This document shows, one piece after another, positions 7,976 to 14,646 of a stretch of DNA of 14,646 nucleotides (within the stretch, counting starts at the first letter, position 1; each line of letters starts with the position of its first letter). Source of the DNA: JAKVCB01 sp963578605. Its GTDB lineage: Bacteria; Planctomycetota; Planctomycetia; Pirellulales; Lacipirellulaceae. The notes under the pieces are model-generated. The model made no database searches. It was not told the origin of the DNA and saw only the letters and a program-made list of their open reading frames with translations. Where the stretch lies: assembly GCA_963578605.1 (NCBI GenBank), contig CAUZEA010000128.1, positions 1 to 14,646 on the forward strand. The letters run 5' to 3'. A program made the position numbers and the translations under genes.

Positions 7976-10131
7976 TTGACCACCTCCAGCTTCAGGGCGA
8001 CCAGGCTACGCGGGGCGATGTCCATGGTGTCGCCGACAATGGGGCCGCTGGTTTGCTTCAGCCGGGTTACGCCCTCGTCGGCGGTCCACTGGATCATTTG
8101 CAATTTTGTCGATGCGTCGAACCGGGCGATCTCCGCCACATCTTTCTTCCAGGTAAACTGGTGAGGTTGGTCCTCGTAGTTGAAGAAAAAGATGCCGACA
8201 CTGCCGTCGGCTGCCCGCCATGCGGTGCCCTCGACCGCCGAGACGGTGAACGGACCGTCGACCCCTTTTTCCGTTATCTTAGGAAGGTCGCCGGTCACGG
8301 TCGGGGGTCGAAGCATTTCGCCATAGCCCAGGTAAGGCCGGGCAAACTCGTGTTGGCAGCGCAAGAGGTCCATCAGCCACTGGATCGCCTCGGGACGGGA
8401 GGATTCCGATGGATACCCGTATCCGCCGGACAGCGTGGTCATATGCCCCGAAAGCCACTGGCGGCCGATTAGGAGCGGCTTTTCTTCCATCCAGTGCATA
8501 CCGCCGACAAGCTGGGTGTAATCGTGATAAACCGCCTGCCAGACCGGCGCGTTGTACGAGTAAGCGCTGGTGTAGTCTGCGTCGAGGACATCGATGCAGA
8601 ACTCGGCGGGATTTTCGCTGCAGAACATCGCTTCGGGATCGATTTTGTGCACCGTTTCACGCACCTGTTCGTACAGATCATGGACGCCGCGAGACCAGTA
8701 GTCTCCCCCCCCCAGTGCGTGGCCGTGGTTTGGATTGTGGCAATCGTTCATGTGTTCCGAGAAATAGTCGAAATAGACGCCGCCTGTCCGATAACGCTTC
8801 ACATGTTCGACTGACACGGCGGTTAGCTTGTCGCGCCAGATCTTCGAGGCCGGACACATGGCGATGTTCTCTTCGGCCGGTGAGAGCTCGGCCCAGAGCA
8901 CACTCTCACGATCCTCCCCGAGCATCGCACCTTTTTCTTTCGCACCACTGAGCTGATAGCTATCCGTGCCCGCGTTCCACATCCAGCCCAGAACATAGGG
9001 AATGACACGCGCACCTCGATCTCGCAGCTTCCGGTTGACGTTCTGATAGTTGACCGATCCACAGCGCGGCGGAAAGTAATCGGGGTTCACGTCATGTTGA
9101 TAAGGCTGTCCGTAGTAACCGTAGTCGTGAGTGACGGTGTTGGGGAAATCGAATAAGTCACGCTTGATGAACTCCCGCTGCTGACCCGGGTAATCACCAA
9201 GGTGGCCGATCGCCCAGTAATCGGTGTTCAGAAACCACTTCGGATAATCGTCGCGCTGGACCATGGGGCCTTTGGCACACCAGGGCGCGGTGACGGCCCA
9301 CGCTCGATAGAGACGGGCGGCGTCGTACCAGTCGCCACCGAACGGCCCGATAACACAATCGCCGGGCGATTTATACCGCCTGACGGGTTTGTCTCCGCCC
9401 CAGTCAAGCACCGGGTGCGATATGGCATACCGCAACGTCTGTGAATCGACGTTTGGTGTCCAGCTCATGTCTTTCCATGCTGCGGTCGGATCGTGGTCAC
9501 CGATATAAAGTCCCCGTCCTCCGCCGAGCAGCGCGGTGAACTGCATGTAATAGCTGATGCAATAACGCGAGTTCACAGGTTTGCCTGTGATGAGTGGTGT
9601 TGGCTCCGTGTAGCCCGTACGAAAAGCGTGCAACAGGCGGTCGTCGGCCGCGTCCTTGGCCAGGGGGCGGATCCCATCGACGATCGGAAAAACCACGTCG
9701 CGCAGGCCGGCGATATCTTTGTCGACAACCACACGAATACGCGACCGCAACAGATTGTCGTCGGCGCCCACTTCTGCGGTGATAACCACACGGATGTCGC
9801 CAGTCCAGGTGAAGGTGATCGCGTCAGGCGTTGACCGGATACCGCACGGCAAGTCGGTATTGGCGATCGTGCGACCGTCCTTGAGCTTCACTTGCCACCA
9901 CTGGGGAGTCGGCGCTGTCGGGTCGAGCAGATTAGCCTGACCGGTGCCATCCTCAATCCCGATCAGTCCGCCGCCCTGCTCTGCCGGTGCCCAGCGATAG
10001 ACCACCCTGTCGTGACCCAACGTCGGACCGAGAGCTGCTTGCACCTGGGAGGGTATTTCTCCATAGAGTGCGACGAACACGAACAAGGCAAAGACCGTAC
10101 TGCAAGTGCCACGCGAGCGGACTTCTGTCAT
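7972..10131 (-). CDS. Secreted glycoside-hydrolase-like TIM-barrel protein (copy A; possibly DUF6259-like)
   Basis: The product has 719 residues from ATG 10131, which has AGGAG (10139-10143) 7 nt upstream. A longer frame from 10182 is rejected because the ribosome site and the paralogue both mark 10131. A signal peptide (about 1-32, ending VQA-A) indicates export. An N-terminal beta-rich domain (about 33-290) is followed by a probable TIM barrel (about 295-600) with THDYGYYGQPY, RVIPYVLGWMWN, GGVYFDYFSEHMND (D455) and SENPAEF (E506). D455 and E506 are candidate catalytic carboxylates by analogy with retaining barrel hydrolases. A small C-terminal beta domain follows (SVGIFFFNYEDQ). I recognise the general type but not a numbered CAZy family; DUF6259 is my best guess. 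It is ungapped and about 85% identical to copy B by my count. A G9 run on the coding strand (8705-8713) is unique to this copy. Confidence 0.82.
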   Translation of the reverse strand: MTEVRSRGTCSTVFALFVFVALYGEIPSQVQAALGPTLGHDRVVYRWAPAEQGGGLIGIEDGTGQANLLDPTAPTPQWWQVKLKDGRTIANTDLPCGIRSTPDAITFTWTGDIRVVITAEVGADDNLLRSRIRVVVDKDIAGLRDVVFPIVDGIRPLAKDAADDRLLHAFRTGYTEPTPLITGKPVNSRYCISYYMQFTALLGGGRGLYIGDHDPTAAWKDMSWTPNVDSQTLRYAISHPVLDWGGDKPVRRYKSPGDCVIGPFGGDWYDAARLYRAWAVTAPWCAKGPMVQRDDYPKWFLNTDYWAIGHLGDYPGQQREFIKRDLFDFPNTVTHDYGYYGQPYQHDVNPDYFPPRCGSVNYQNVNRKLRDRGARVIPYVLGWMWNAGTDSYQLSGAKEKGAMLGEDRESVLWAELSPAEENIAMCPASKIWRDKLTAVSVEHVKRYRTGGVYFDYFSEHMNDCHNPNHGHALGGGDYWSRGVHDLYEQVRETVHKIDPEAMFCSENPAEFCIDVLDADYTSAYSYNAPVWQAVYHDYTQLVGGMHWMEEKPLLIGRQWLSGHMTTLSGGYGYPSESSRPEAIQWLMDLLRCQHEFARPYLGYGEMLRPPTVTGDLPKITEKGVDGPFTVSAVEGTAWRAADGSVGIFFFNYEDQPHQFTWKKDVAEIARFDASTKLQMIQWTADEGVTRLKQTSGPIVGDTMDIAPRSLVALKLEVVK

Positions 10132-10138
10132 GATAAAT

Positions 10139-10182
10139 CTCCTATTGGGTTTATCGTAACGCAAAATGCTCACAGATACCAA
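10139..10182 (-). promoter_or_regulatory. Promoter-like region and ribosome binding site of operon copy A
   Basis: On the - strand TTGGTA (10177-10182) and TACGAT (10153-10158) are separated by 18 bp and are followed by AGGAG (10139-10143), 7 nt before the ATG at 10131. The block is the duplicated upstream region of copy B with few changes. The -35-like element matches the sigma-70 consensus at 4 of 6 positions and the -10-like at 4 of 6. It overlaps the last codons of the LamG remnant, so copy A may be started on its own as well as by read-through from copy B. Confidence 0.45.
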
Positions 10183-10511
10183 TCACGCTGGCCGATTTCG
10201 CGTACCTTCGGTAGCATCTTGAGATGCACCCACATCTCGAGCGTCAGGTGGGAGCGGAGGTCGAAGTCGGGCCGATCGCCGAAGTCGACGCTGGCATCGG
10301 TCGAATCGAAATTTAAGGCAAAACTTTGGTCAGGGCCGAGCTTGACGTAGCGGGCGCCGTGGTTTTTTCCATGGTTATCCCGCCCACTGGAATCAACCAC
10401 CTTCTGCCCGCTGCCTTCTTCAAACGTGTACTTTCCAACCAGGATTCCTGTCGGCACTGACTGGGCAGTTGTTGCCGGCGCAGTGGCTTGGACAGTAGCT
10501 TGGGCAGTCGG
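10170..10511 (-). pseudogene. Truncated LamG-domain remnant of copy B
   Basis: This stretch continues the frame of the copy-B SUMF1 gene after its premature stop. It encodes a linker richer in Ala/Thr/Gln than in copy A, and then the first ~85 residues of the LamG domain (YTFEEGSG, LTLEMWVH, VREIG). At VREIG the similarity to copy A stops, and six unrelated residues (QRDWYL) from the next repeat's promoter region lead to TGA at 10170-10172. More than half of the domain is missing, including the part matching WYHVVAVYD. No ribosome site precedes its first internal ATG (10457). It is unlikely to be made as a separate protein. Confidence 0.8.
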
Positions 10512-11486
10512 TTAAGGCGTGGGTTGGGCAGTGGAGGCCGCGATCGGTATCGGCGGCACCGACGACAGCGGGAGGACAACACGGAACCCGCGGTCGTACC
10601 AGGCGTTTCCGGGTGCAATATTTAACCGCGATACGCTACCCAGCGCCTGCGAATAAAACCACTCAGGCGTACGTTCAATCGAGCGCCCCGGGCCGGTGCT
10701 CCACGATCCACCCCGGAGCGGCTTGGTTTGCGAGTTGGGAACACGGCGAATCGATTCGTCGGCCGGGGCATTGTCGTATCCGACAATAAAATCGTCGGCA
10801 CACCACTCCCAGACATTGCCGTGCACGTCGTACAGGCCCCAGGGGTTGGGGAGCTTGGTCGCCACCGGATGGGTCGTGTGACCGGCCGCCAGGTCGACCC
10901 AGGCATATTTGGGGATGTCGGCCAGGTCATCTCCGAACGAAAATTTTGTCGACGTGCCAGCCCGACACGCATATTCCCACTGCGCTTCGCTGGGAATTTC
11001 CAGGCCCGCCCATCTGCAGAAAGCGTTGGCATTCTGCCAGCTCACGTACACGACCGGATACTCGTCGGCATCGGACATGGCGCTTTTGCCTCGGAAGTGC
11101 AGCAGGTAAAGGTCATAGGCGGGATCGACGTCGGCTGCGCCCTTGTAGTTGGGCCTGGCCTTGATGAATCGGCGGTACTGGCCATTGGTGACTTCTGTTT
11201 TGCCCACGTAGAACGGACGGGTGATCGTCACCTGGCGGGCAGTCAGGTTGCCGCCGGTAATCGGATCATCGGTGCCCATCGTAAAAGTTCCGGCGGGCAG
11301 CAGGATCATCTCGATGCCGGTCTTCTCGTGGATGACGCGATCGGCGTAGCCATGGGGACCTGCCTCTGAGCCGTCGGCGGCGACGCAGCCGGAGGGAACT
11401 TTTAATGGGTCGGCCACCGCCAAGGCGTTTCCGCCGGCGAGGAGGCCGACAACCGATAACCAAAACCCAATCAGGAGCCACTTCAT
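10512..11486 (-). CDS. Secreted SUMF1/FGE-fold protein without LamG domain (copy B, shortened by nonsense mutation)
   Basis: This 324-residue product has the same signal peptide and complete SUMF1 fold as copy A (12 differences in the first 310 residues by my count, about 96% identity). It ends in the linker at TAA (10512-10514). The aligned codon of copy A is CAA (Gln323), so one C-to-T transition explains the stop, and the frame resumes directly behind it. Like copy A it lacks cysteines after RGGS, so formylglycine-generating activity is unlikely. The ATG overlaps the TGA of the preceding hydrolase gene by 4 bp (11483-11486), and GGAGGT (11493-11498) lies 6 nt upstream, so translational coupling is probable. 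Since the whole folded domain and its secretion signal survive, a working stand-alone protein is possible; it could equally be an early pseudogene. Confidence 0.78.
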   Translation of the reverse strand: MKWLLIGFWLSVVGLLAGGNALAVADPLKVPSGCVAADGSEAGPHGYADRVIHEKTGIEMILLPAGTFTMGTDDPITGGNLTARQVTITRPFYVGKTEVTNGQYRRFIKARPNYKGAADVDPAYDLYLLHFRGKSAMSDADEYPVVYVSWQNANAFCRWAGLEIPSEAQWEYACRAGTSTKFSFGDDLADIPKYAWVDLAAGHTTHPVATKLPNPWGLYDVHGNVWEWCADDFIVGYDNAPADESIRRVPNSQTKPLRGGSWSTGPGRSIERTPEWFYSQALGSVSRLNIAPGNAWYDRGFRVVLPLSSVPPIPIAASTAQPTP

Positions 11487-13642
11487 TTGACCACCTCCAG
11501 CTTCAGGGCGATCAGGCTACGCGGGGCGATGTCCATGGTGTCGCCGACAATGGGGCCGCTGGTTTGCCTCAGCCGGGTTGCGCCCTCGTTGGCGGTCCAC
11601 TGGGTCATTTGCAATTTTGTCGATGCGTCGAACCCGGCGATTTCCGCCACGTCCTTCTCCCAGGTAAACTGGTGGGGCTGGTCCTCATAGTTGAAGAAAA
11701 AGATGCCGACACTGCCGTCGAATGCCCGCCACGCGCTGCCTTCCACCGCCGGGACGGTGAACGGAAAATCGCCTCCCTTGTTCATTAACTGGGGAAGGTC
11801 GCCGGTCACGGTCGGGGGTCGAAGCATTTCGCCATAACCCAGGTATGGCCGGGCGAACTCGTGATGGCAGCGCAGCAGGTCAACCACCCACTGGATTGCT
11901 TCGGGCCGGGAGGCTTCCGATGGATACCCGTATCCGCCGGAGAGACCGTTTATCTGGCCCAGCAGCCATTGGCGGCCGATTCTCAGCGGGCTGGTCTCCA
12001 TCCAATGCAGGCCATAGATAAGCTGGGTGTAGTCGTGATAGACCACCTGCCAGACCGGCGCGTTGGACGCGTAAGTTGGGGTGTAGTCGGCGTCCAGGAC
12101 GTCGATACAGAACTCGGCGGGATTTTCGCCGCACAACATGGCTTCGGGATTGATCTTGTGGACCGTGTCACGTACCTGCTTGTACAGATCATGGACACCC
12201 CGAGACCAGTAGTCTCCCCCTCCCAGTGCGTGGCCATGGTTGGGATTGTGGCAGTCGTTCATGTGGTCCGAGAAGTAGTCGAAATAGACGCCCCCGGTGC
12301 GATAACGCTCCACGAGCTCGATCGACACTTCGGTCAGCTTGTCGCGCCAGATCTGCGAAGCCGGGCACATGGCGATATTTTCTTCGGCCGGTGAGAGCTC
12401 GGCCCAAAGCACACTCTCACGATCCTCCCCGAGCATTGCACCTTTCTCTTTGCCTCCCCGGCGACGGTAATCCTCAGATGCCGCGTTCCACATCCAGCCC
12501 AGAACATAGGGAATGACGCGTACTCCCCGGTCGCCCAATTCACGGATCACCCGCTTATAGTTCGCCGACCCGGGTCTGGGCGGAAAGTACTCAGGGTTCA
12601 CATCGTGCTGGTAAGGTTGTCCGTAATAGCCATAGTCATGGGTGACGGTAATGGGCAAGTCGACCAGGTCGCGTTTGATGAACTCCCGGCGCTGACCAGG
12701 GTAATCACCGAGGTGGCCGATAGCCCAGTAGTTGATGTTCAGTAACCACTTCGGATAATCATCTCGCTGAACCATGGGGCCCTTGGCGCACCAGGGCGCG
12801 GTGAGGGCCCATGCTCGATAGAGGCGGGCGGCGTCGTACCAGTCGCCACCGAACGGCCCGATTACGCAATCGCCGGGCGATTTGTACTGCCTGACGGGTT
12901 CGTCCCCGCCCCAGTTGAGCACTGGGTGCGATATGGCATAGCGCAACGTCTGCGCATCGACGTTCGGTGTCCAGCTCATGTCCTTCCACGCAGCTGTCGG
13001 GTCGTGGTCACCAATATAAAGTCCCCGTCCCCCGCCGAGCAACGCTGTAAACTGCATGTAATAGCTGATGCAATAACGCGAGTTCACGGGTTTGCCTGTG
13101 GTCAGCGGCGTTGGCTCCGTGTAGCCCGTACGAAAAGCGTGCAACAGGCGATCATCGGCTGCGTCCTTGGCCAGGGGACGGATACCATCCACGATCGGAA
13201 ATACCACGTCACGCAGGCCTACGCCGTCCTTGACGGCATCCACATGAATCCGCGCCCGCAGCAGGGCGTCGTCGGCGGCGAGTCGCGCCTTGACAGTCAC
13301 ACGGATGTCGCCGGTCCAGGTGAAGGTGATCGCGCCAGGCGTTGACCGGATACGGCACGGCAAATCGGTATTGGCGATCGTGCGTCCGTCCTTGAGCTTC
13401 ACCTGCCACCACGGGGCGGCCGGCGATGTCGGGTCGAGCAGGCCAGCCTGACCGGTGCCATCCTCAATCCCGATCAGTCCGCCGCCCTGCTCTGCCGGTG
13501 CCCAGCGGTAGACCACCGTGTCGTTACTCAACGTCGGGCCAAGAGCTGCTTGCGCCTCTATGGGCACCCATCCATAGAGTGCGACGAACACGAACAAGGC
13601 AAAGACCGTACTGCAAGTACCACGCGAACTGACTGCTGTCAT
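11483..13642 (-). CDS. Secreted glycoside-hydrolase-like TIM-barrel protein (copy B; possibly DUF6259-like)
   Basis: This 719-residue paralogue of the copy-A hydrolase aligns end to end without gaps, with 108 differences by my hand count. Its signal peptide ends AQA-A (30-33). The barrel motifs are kept: THDYGYYGQPY, RVIPYVLGWMWN, GGVYFDYFSDHMND (D455) and GENPAEF (E506). The candidate carboxylates are therefore conserved and the enzyme should be active if copy A is. Differences are patchy: about residues 22-30, 72-76, 116-140, 359-400 and 521-575 vary, while 141-220 and 401-435 are almost unchanged. That pattern fits loop or substrate-pocket change on a constant core. ATG 13642 has AGGAG (13650-13654) 7 nt upstream. 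It is the first gene of the duplicated operon and diverges from the aminotransferase gene. Confidence 0.83.
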   Translation of the reverse strand: MTAVSSRGTCSTVFALFVFVALYGWVPIEAQAALGPTLSNDTVVYRWAPAEQGGGLIGIEDGTGQAGLLDPTSPAAPWWQVKLKDGRTIANTDLPCRIRSTPGAITFTWTGDIRVTVKARLAADDALLRARIHVDAVKDGVGLRDVVFPIVDGIRPLAKDAADDRLLHAFRTGYTEPTPLTTGKPVNSRYCISYYMQFTALLGGGRGLYIGDHDPTAAWKDMSWTPNVDAQTLRYAISHPVLNWGGDEPVRQYKSPGDCVIGPFGGDWYDAARLYRAWALTAPWCAKGPMVQRDDYPKWLLNINYWAIGHLGDYPGQRREFIKRDLVDLPITVTHDYGYYGQPYQHDVNPEYFPPRPGSANYKRVIRELGDRGVRVIPYVLGWMWNAASEDYRRRGGKEKGAMLGEDRESVLWAELSPAEENIAMCPASQIWRDKLTEVSIELVERYRTGGVYFDYFSDHMNDCHNPNHGHALGGGDYWSRGVHDLYKQVRDTVHKINPEAMLCGENPAEFCIDVLDADYTPTYASNAPVWQVVYHDYTQLIYGLHWMETSPLRIGRQWLLGQINGLSGGYGYPSEASRPEAIQWVVDLLRCHHEFARPYLGYGEMLRPPTVTGDLPQLMNKGGDFPFTVPAVEGSAWRAFDGSVGIFFFNYEDQPHQFTWEKDVAEIAGFDASTKLQMTQWTANEGATRLRQTSGPIVGDTMDIAPRSLIALKLEVVK

Positions 13643-13649
13643 GATAAAT

Positions 13650-13692
13650 CTCCTTTGGGTTTATCGTAACGCAAAATACTCACGGAAACCAA
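13650..13692 (-). promoter_or_regulatory. Promoter-like region and ribosome binding site of operon copy B
   Basis: On the - strand TTGGTT (13687-13692) and TACGAT (13663-13668) are 18 bp apart, followed by AGGAG at 13650-13654, 7 nt before the ATG at 13642. The same arrangement is preserved in front of copy A. Sequence farther upstream, including the small palindrome AGGT-CA-ACCT at 13721-13730, was not copied to A. Any regulator binding there would control only copy B directly. The promoter call rests on weak consensus matches and on conservation between the copies. Confidence 0.45.
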
Positions 13693-14049
13693 TTACGCTC
13701 GCAGATTTCCGTGGCCCAGTAGGTCAACCTGCTCTGGTGTGATGGTTGCACTGTCGCATGGTCAGCGAGCCAGCACCCATGGACTATGATAAGGTCCTTG
13801 AGGTGTGGGAAAGTCAGGGGTTTTGCCAGCCTTCCGACACCAAGGTCTAAACCCGCGGGCCCGGGTTGCTGTCGAGCTGTGACCCAGTCGTGTTGTTCCT
13901 TAAAGGCGAAGCGATTATTGTGTACGGCCACGGAGCTGGCACACTGGGTGAGCATGTGTACGGCATTAAATGGAGACCGGTTCCCGTAACGTAGTTCTTG
14001 AAATGCAAACAAGAACTCAGAACGTTTTTTAAATTAACCGGAGGACAGA
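13693..14049. other. Divergent intergenic region between the duplicated operon and the aminotransferase gene
   Basis: I see no convincing gene in this stretch; the frames in it have no ribosome site or family resemblance. It holds a GC-rich hairpin (AACCCG 13850-13855 with CGGGTT 13862-13867, loop of 6) not followed by a T run, the small palindrome at 13721-13730, and the inverted repeat at 13993-14017. Control elements for both divergent transcripts should lie here. Confidence 0.6.
13993..14017. promoter_or_regulatory. Perfect 8-bp inverted repeat upstream of the aminotransferase gene
   Basis: AGTTCTTG (13993-14000) and CAAGAACT (14010-14017) are perfect inverted copies separated by 9 bp, 32 bp before the ATG at 14050. 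The stem is AT-rich and the T6 run (14025-14030) begins 8 bases behind it, so a strong intrinsic terminator is less likely than a dimeric repressor or activator site. A related palindrome with the half-sites in the other order, CAAGAA-T-TTCTTG, occurs at 3351-3363 in front of the SDR gene. Confidence 0.4.
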
Positions 14050-14646
14050 ATGCCTGGCTTACTACCACACGTCGATCCAGACGGTCTGCTGGAATACTCG
14101 GTTGTCTACACGGATCGCGCTGTGAATCACATGTCACAGCAGTTTCAAGGGGTGATGAACGACATTTCCAGCACGCTTAAACGTGTCTACAACGCCAACG
14201 CGGTAGTGGTGGTTCCAGGCAGTGGCACCTTTGGCATGGAGGCCGTCGCTCGGCAGTTCGCCACCGACAAGAAATGCCTGGTCATTCGTAATGGGTTCTT
14301 CAGTTTCCGATGGACGCAGATCTTCGACATGGGAAGCATCCCTGCCAGCTCCACCGTGCTGAAATCCGGTCCGACCCAAGAGGGTCCCAACCCTTCCTAC
14401 GCGCCACCGCCATTGGATAAAGTGGTCGCCACCATTGAGGCTGAACAACCCGACGTTGTTTTCGCACCCCACGTCGAAACATCGGCCGGCATGATCCTGC
14501 CGGATGACTACATTCGCGAGGTGGCAAAGGCGGTCCACGCCACAGGCGGTCTGTTCGTCCTGGATTGCATTGCGTCGGGCACCCTGTGGGTCGACATGGA
14601 AGCCAACGGTGTGGATGTCCTCATCAGCGCACCGCAAAAGGGCTGG
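14050..14646 (+). CDS. Class V PLP-dependent aminotransferase, alanine/serine-glyoxylate aminotransferase-like (3' partial)
   Basis: The frame runs from ATG 14050, with GGAGG at 14040-14044 and 5-nt spacing, to the window edge, giving 199 residues, roughly half of a normal ~380-residue enzyme. Motifs of the fold-type I, class V group are visible: the cofactor phosphate-binding stretch PGSGTFGMEA (56-65), HVETSAG (142-148), LDCIAS, whose aspartate (D169) should contact the PLP pyridine nitrogen, and SAPQKGW at the very end, whose lysine (K197) should form the Schiff base with PLP. Closest in style are alanine-glyoxylate, serine-glyoxylate and related phosphonate-type aminotransferases. The substrate cannot be decided from half a protein. 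No signal peptide is present, so it should be cytoplasmic. It is divergent from the duplicated operon and shares a 407-bp control region with it. Confidence 0.9.
   Translation, partial: MPGLLPHVDPDGLLEYSVVYTDRAVNHMSQQFQGVMNDISSTLKRVYNANAVVVVPGSGTFGMEAVARQFATDKKCLVIRNGFFSFRWTQIFDMGSIPASSTVLKSGPTQEGPNPSYAPPPLDKVVATIEAEQPDVVFAPHVETSAGMILPDDYIREVAKAVHATGGLFVLDCIASGTLWVDMEANGVDVLISAPQKGW

Larger units (their letters stand above)
6713..13709 (-). repeat. Direct tandem duplication of a ~3.5-kb two-gene operon
   Basis: Two head-to-tail units are present: B about 10194-13709 and A about 6713-10199. Each runs from about 67 bp upstream of the hydrolase start, through the hydrolase and SUMF1 genes, into the LamG domain. 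GAAATC (read on the - strand) occurs at the outer upstream edge (13704-13709), at the internal junction (10194-10199) and at the matching point in the intact LamG of copy A (6713-6718). At the junction, LamG sequence before GAAATC joins promoter-region sequence just after it. This is the expected product of unequal joining at a short microhomology. No insertion sequence or long flanking repeat is visible. Confidence 0.9.

Noticed and set aside
10132..10182. Longer start for hydrolase copy A (17 extra residues)
   Set aside because: The extension covers the duplicated promoter and ribosome site, and copy B has no matching extension; the AGGAG-supported ATG at 10131 is better.
10728..11369. Long + strand open frame (213 codons) antisense to the copy-B SUMF1 gene, with a shorter counterpart at 7358-7858 in copy A
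   Set aside because: It lies wholly opposite a clear protein domain, has no ribosome site or recognisable family, and its presence in both copies follows simply from the duplicated GC-rich coding DNA.
6713..13709. Transposon or insertion sequence as the cause of the duplication
   Set aside because: I found no transposase, terminal inverted repeats or target-site duplication; the microhomology junction explains the structure.
13850..13867. GC-rich hairpin as an intrinsic terminator
   Set aside because: No T run follows on either strand and no gene ends next to it.
1..14646. tRNA, rRNA, CRISPR array or phage gene
   Set aside because: No cloverleaf-like segment, regularly spaced repeats or phage protein motifs were seen on either strand.

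Overview
The window is 14.6 kb of moderately GC-rich bacterial DNA. It holds eight protein-coding genes or gene remnants and no RNA gene, CRISPR array or insertion sequence that I can recognise. Two secreted large TIM-barrel-type enzymes, an FGE-fold (SUMF1) protein fused to a LamG lectin domain, a CBM9-like/BNR sialidase-type protein and a GH67-like protein form a polysaccharide-degradation repertoire. This fits Planctomycetota best, or the related Lentisphaerota/Verrucomicrobiota. The assignment is inferred from gene content only.

Left half, + strand (1-6326): a 5'-truncated protein with a GH67 alpha-glucuronidase-type N-terminus, a calcineurin-like metallophosphoesterase, a classical SDR oxidoreductase, and a large protein with an N-terminal carbohydrate-binding-like domain followed by five Asp-box (BNR) repeats. 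The last two are 33 bp apart and are probably co-transcribed. Together they suggest a catabolic locus for a complex, possibly acidic or amino-sugar-containing glycan. The substrate cannot be read from the sequence.

Right half, - strand (6347-13642): a two-gene operon, read right to left, present twice in direct tandem. Each copy has a 719-residue secreted glycoside-hydrolase-like protein followed, with a 4-bp ATGA overlap, by a secreted SUMF1-domain protein. The upstream copy (B) has lost the end of its second gene. A CAA-to-TAA nonsense change ends it in the linker, and the duplication junction itself removes most of the LamG domain. The downstream copy (A) is intact. The junction lies on a 6-bp microhomology (GAAATC), which shows how the array arose: duplication of a ~3.5-kb segment running from the promoter into the LamG domain, so each copy carries its own promoter and ribosome binding site. 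By my hand alignment the hydrolases have diverged to about 85% identity, while the SUMF1 domains are about 96% identical and include a 160-nt identical DNA run. That suggests homogenisation of one part of the repeat and diversification of the other.

Far right, + strand (14050 to the edge): the first 199 residues of a class V PLP-dependent aminotransferase, divergent from the duplicated operon across a 407-bp intergenic region that contains a perfect 8-bp inverted repeat.

The most noteworthy items are the tandem operon duplication with a readable junction, the unequal divergence of its parts, the absence of the catalytic cysteines from the SUMF1 domains, and three long homopolymer tracts, all inside the intact copy A.
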